Source: Anaerolineales bacterium (GTDB lineage Bacteria; Chloroflexota; Anaerolineae; Anaerolineales; Villigracilaceae). Taken from it: a stretch of 6,245 nucleotides of DNA. Numbering within the stretch: the stretch's first letter is position 1; each line of letters opens with the position of its first letter. Location: assembly GCA_016789485.1 (NCBI GenBank), contig JAEURE010000170.1:1-6245 (forward strand), written 5' to 3'. The notes beneath the pieces are model-generated. The model saw only the letters and a list, made by a program, of their open reading frames with translations, had not been told where the DNA came from and ran no database searches. A program made the position numbers and the translations under genes. Of the stretch, positions 4,861-6,245 are shown in pieces.

Positions 4861-6245
4861 CTATTTCTTGAAATACCCGCGCACAATATCCGAATAGTCC
4901 GCGTCTGTGTGTTCATCCAGGATATGGAAGAAATCTTCGCGGGTGGAAATGCCGCCTTTTTTCTGAGCAATGTAATCTTGAATAAAAGCAAAAAAAGCCT
5001 CATCGCCGATACGGTCCCGCAATTCTTGTATAAAGTGCGCCCCATTGAAGTAAACGATGCGTTTGTAATTCTCGTCATTCTGTCCATCATACACGGGGAT
5101 ATCGATATGGCCTTGCGGTTCAAAGAAATCAATGCGATAAGACCACCACCAGGGAAGCAGGTCGGGGTAGAACGCTTCATAATAAAGGGATTCGGAATAG
5201 GTTGTGAGTGATTCGTCCAGCCAGGGTTCAAGCGCCTGATCACTGGCAACCTGGTCAAACCACCATTGGTGACCTGTCTCATGCACAGCGACGAAGGTCA
5301 GGTAGTTGGCGGGGGTGCCATCATATAAGTTGTAGAAGCTGCGGCTATGGAAGAATAGGGCGGAGAATTCCATGCTGTCTTTGAAGTCTGCAATGACCAC
5401 GGACAAAGTTTTATGCGGATATTGGCCGAACTTTTCGGAGAAAACTTCCAGGGCTTGCGCGCTGGCGATCATGGCTGCTTCACCTGCGTTCTTGAAGATG
5501 GGAAAATAGTAACTATACACAGTCGTGTTCCCTTTCTTCATACTTGAGACTTGAAAATCACGACTTGCAGAAATGGCGAAGGCGCGTCCTTCAGTCAATG
5601 TGTAGCGGGTAATTTCGCCGGTTGCTTCGGCAAATCCGCTCGCGGCGATTATGGGAGCATTTTCCGGATTTGAAAAGTTTAAATTGATCTCAAAATCAGC
5701 AATGGGGTAGACCAAATATTCGCCATGTGACCACGGTTCGCGGATCATCCATTCCCCATCCATAAATGGGACAATGAACGGATACCAGTTGACAAGGTTC
5801 ATCTGAATATCGCTATATCCAAAGATCCGCGCGCGCAGGCTGTTGGCCTGATCCATGTACGGGAGGGAGAGGCTGTAGCTGAGATTAACCGTCAAAACAG
5901 AATCAGGTGCGAGCGGAGTCGGAAGCGGAAGGTCAAGGCGGTGGGCGTTAAGTATGTAGTTCGTTATGGGGACGCCGTCTACTGTGACTTGAGTCAAATT
6001 GAAACAATTGGGCCAAAGATTGGCGGCAATGGCGAGAGTCAATGAGTTGAGCGGCTGATCGGTATGATTGGGATAGGTAATGATCTCATCCACGGCAACG
6101 AGGTGACGGTCATAATCAATGCTGGTGTTGAGAACATATTTTTCGCGGATGGGAATTGCGGGAATTGTTGGCAGCGGTGTTGTGAAAACTTGTGAGTTCC
6201 CTTCGTTTGCGGATCGAATCGGTGTCGGAAGTTGAGAGGCTTGAG
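4861..6245 (-). CDS. M1-family (gluzincin) zinc metallopeptidase, N-terminus outside window
   Basis: The frame is open from the right edge to TAG 4863-4861 (460 complete codons). A GTG at 6093 is in frame, but upstream codons continue without a stop, so it is not the likely start. Numbered from that GTG: an N-terminal beta domain (to ~190), MEFSAL (241-246, in place of GAMEN; E242 keeps the amine-binding Glu), HETGHQWW (271-278, zinc His271/His275, catalytic Glu272) and WLDESL (E294, third zinc ligand). The HExxH-x18-E spacing is exact. YFNGAHF (348-354) offers Y348 as catalytic Tyr. The domain ends about 60 residues later, without the long C-terminal helical domain of large aminopeptidases. 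Upstream, a Pro/Thr/Ser-rich stretch (TPLPTIPAIPI, bases about 6148-6180) looks like a linker after an export or lipoprotein signal not in view. Likely an extracytoplasmic peptidase; substrate unknown. Confidence 0.92.
   Translation of the reverse strand, partial: QASQLPTPIRSANEGNSQVFTTPLPTIPAIPIREKYVLNTSIDYDRHLVAVDEIITYPNHTDQPLNSLTLAIAANLWPNCFNLTQVTVDGVPITNYILNAHRLDLPLPTPLAPDSVLTVNLSYSLSLPYMDQANSLRARIFGYSDIQMNLVNWYPFIVPFMDGEWMIREPWSHGEYLVYPIADFEINLNFSNPENAPIIAASGFAEATGEITRYTLTEGRAFAISASRDFQVSSMKKGNTTVYSYYFPIFKNAGEAAMIASAQALEVFSEKFGQYPHKTLSVVIADFKDSMEFSALFFHSRSFYNLYDGTPANYLTFVAVHETGHQWWFDQVASDQALEPWLDESLTTYSESLYYEAFYPDLLPWWWSYRIDFFEPQGHIDIPVYDGQNDENYKRIVYFNGAHFIQELRDRIGDEAFFAFIQDYIAQKKGGISTREDFFHILDEHTDADYSDIVRGYFKK

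Noticed and set aside
6091..6093. GTG 6093 as the start of the metallopeptidase
   Set aside because: The frame continues upstream to the window edge with family-like sequence (EKYVLNTSIDYDRHLVAV) and a Pro/Thr-rich linker, so the true start is further right.

Overview
The window reads as ordinary chromosomal DNA from a bacterium with roughly balanced base composition. Protein style suggests Chloroflexota, probably an Anaerolineae-like lineage: an NDUFA9-like SDR, a COG3375-type GNAT, a WTFD-type zinc-ribbon protein and a compact M1 metallopeptidase. This placement is an inference from sequence flavour, not from a marker gene. There is no transposase, integrase, CRISPR array or phage gene.

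Layout: (1) 1-1783, minus strand: an SDR-fold NAD(P)-binding protein (1783 down to 824) followed, with an ATGA stop/start overlap, by a GNAT acetyltransferase that runs off the left edge. (2) 1784-2189 has no CDS. It holds a tRNA-Val(UAC) gene on the minus strand, three tandem ~80-bp units downstream of it, each carrying a terminator-like hairpin, and a pair of divergent -10 elements. (3) 2190-4856, plus strand: a small STAS-like protein, dihydropteroate synthase (folP), and a TPR/double-zinc-ribbon protein whose start overlaps the folP stop. (4) 4861-6245, minus strand: an M1-family (gluzincin) metallopeptidase domain whose N-terminus lies beyond the right edge. Its stop codon is only 4 bp from the stop of the convergent zinc-ribbon gene.

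The most unusual part is the tRNA-Val 3' flank. The last part of the tRNA (anticodon loop, T arm, 3' acceptor strand) together with its terminator appears to have been duplicated twice in tandem and to have decayed, mainly by transitions. The result is three serial terminator-like hairpins pointing toward the SDR-GNAT operon. A second pattern is promoter placement: -10 hexamers lie 6-7 nt before the ATG of both the SDR gene and folP, with no Shine-Dalgarno, which predicts leaderless transcripts. Only the STAS-like gene has a classic AGGAG ribosome binding site. No single dedicated new system is evident from the genes themselves.
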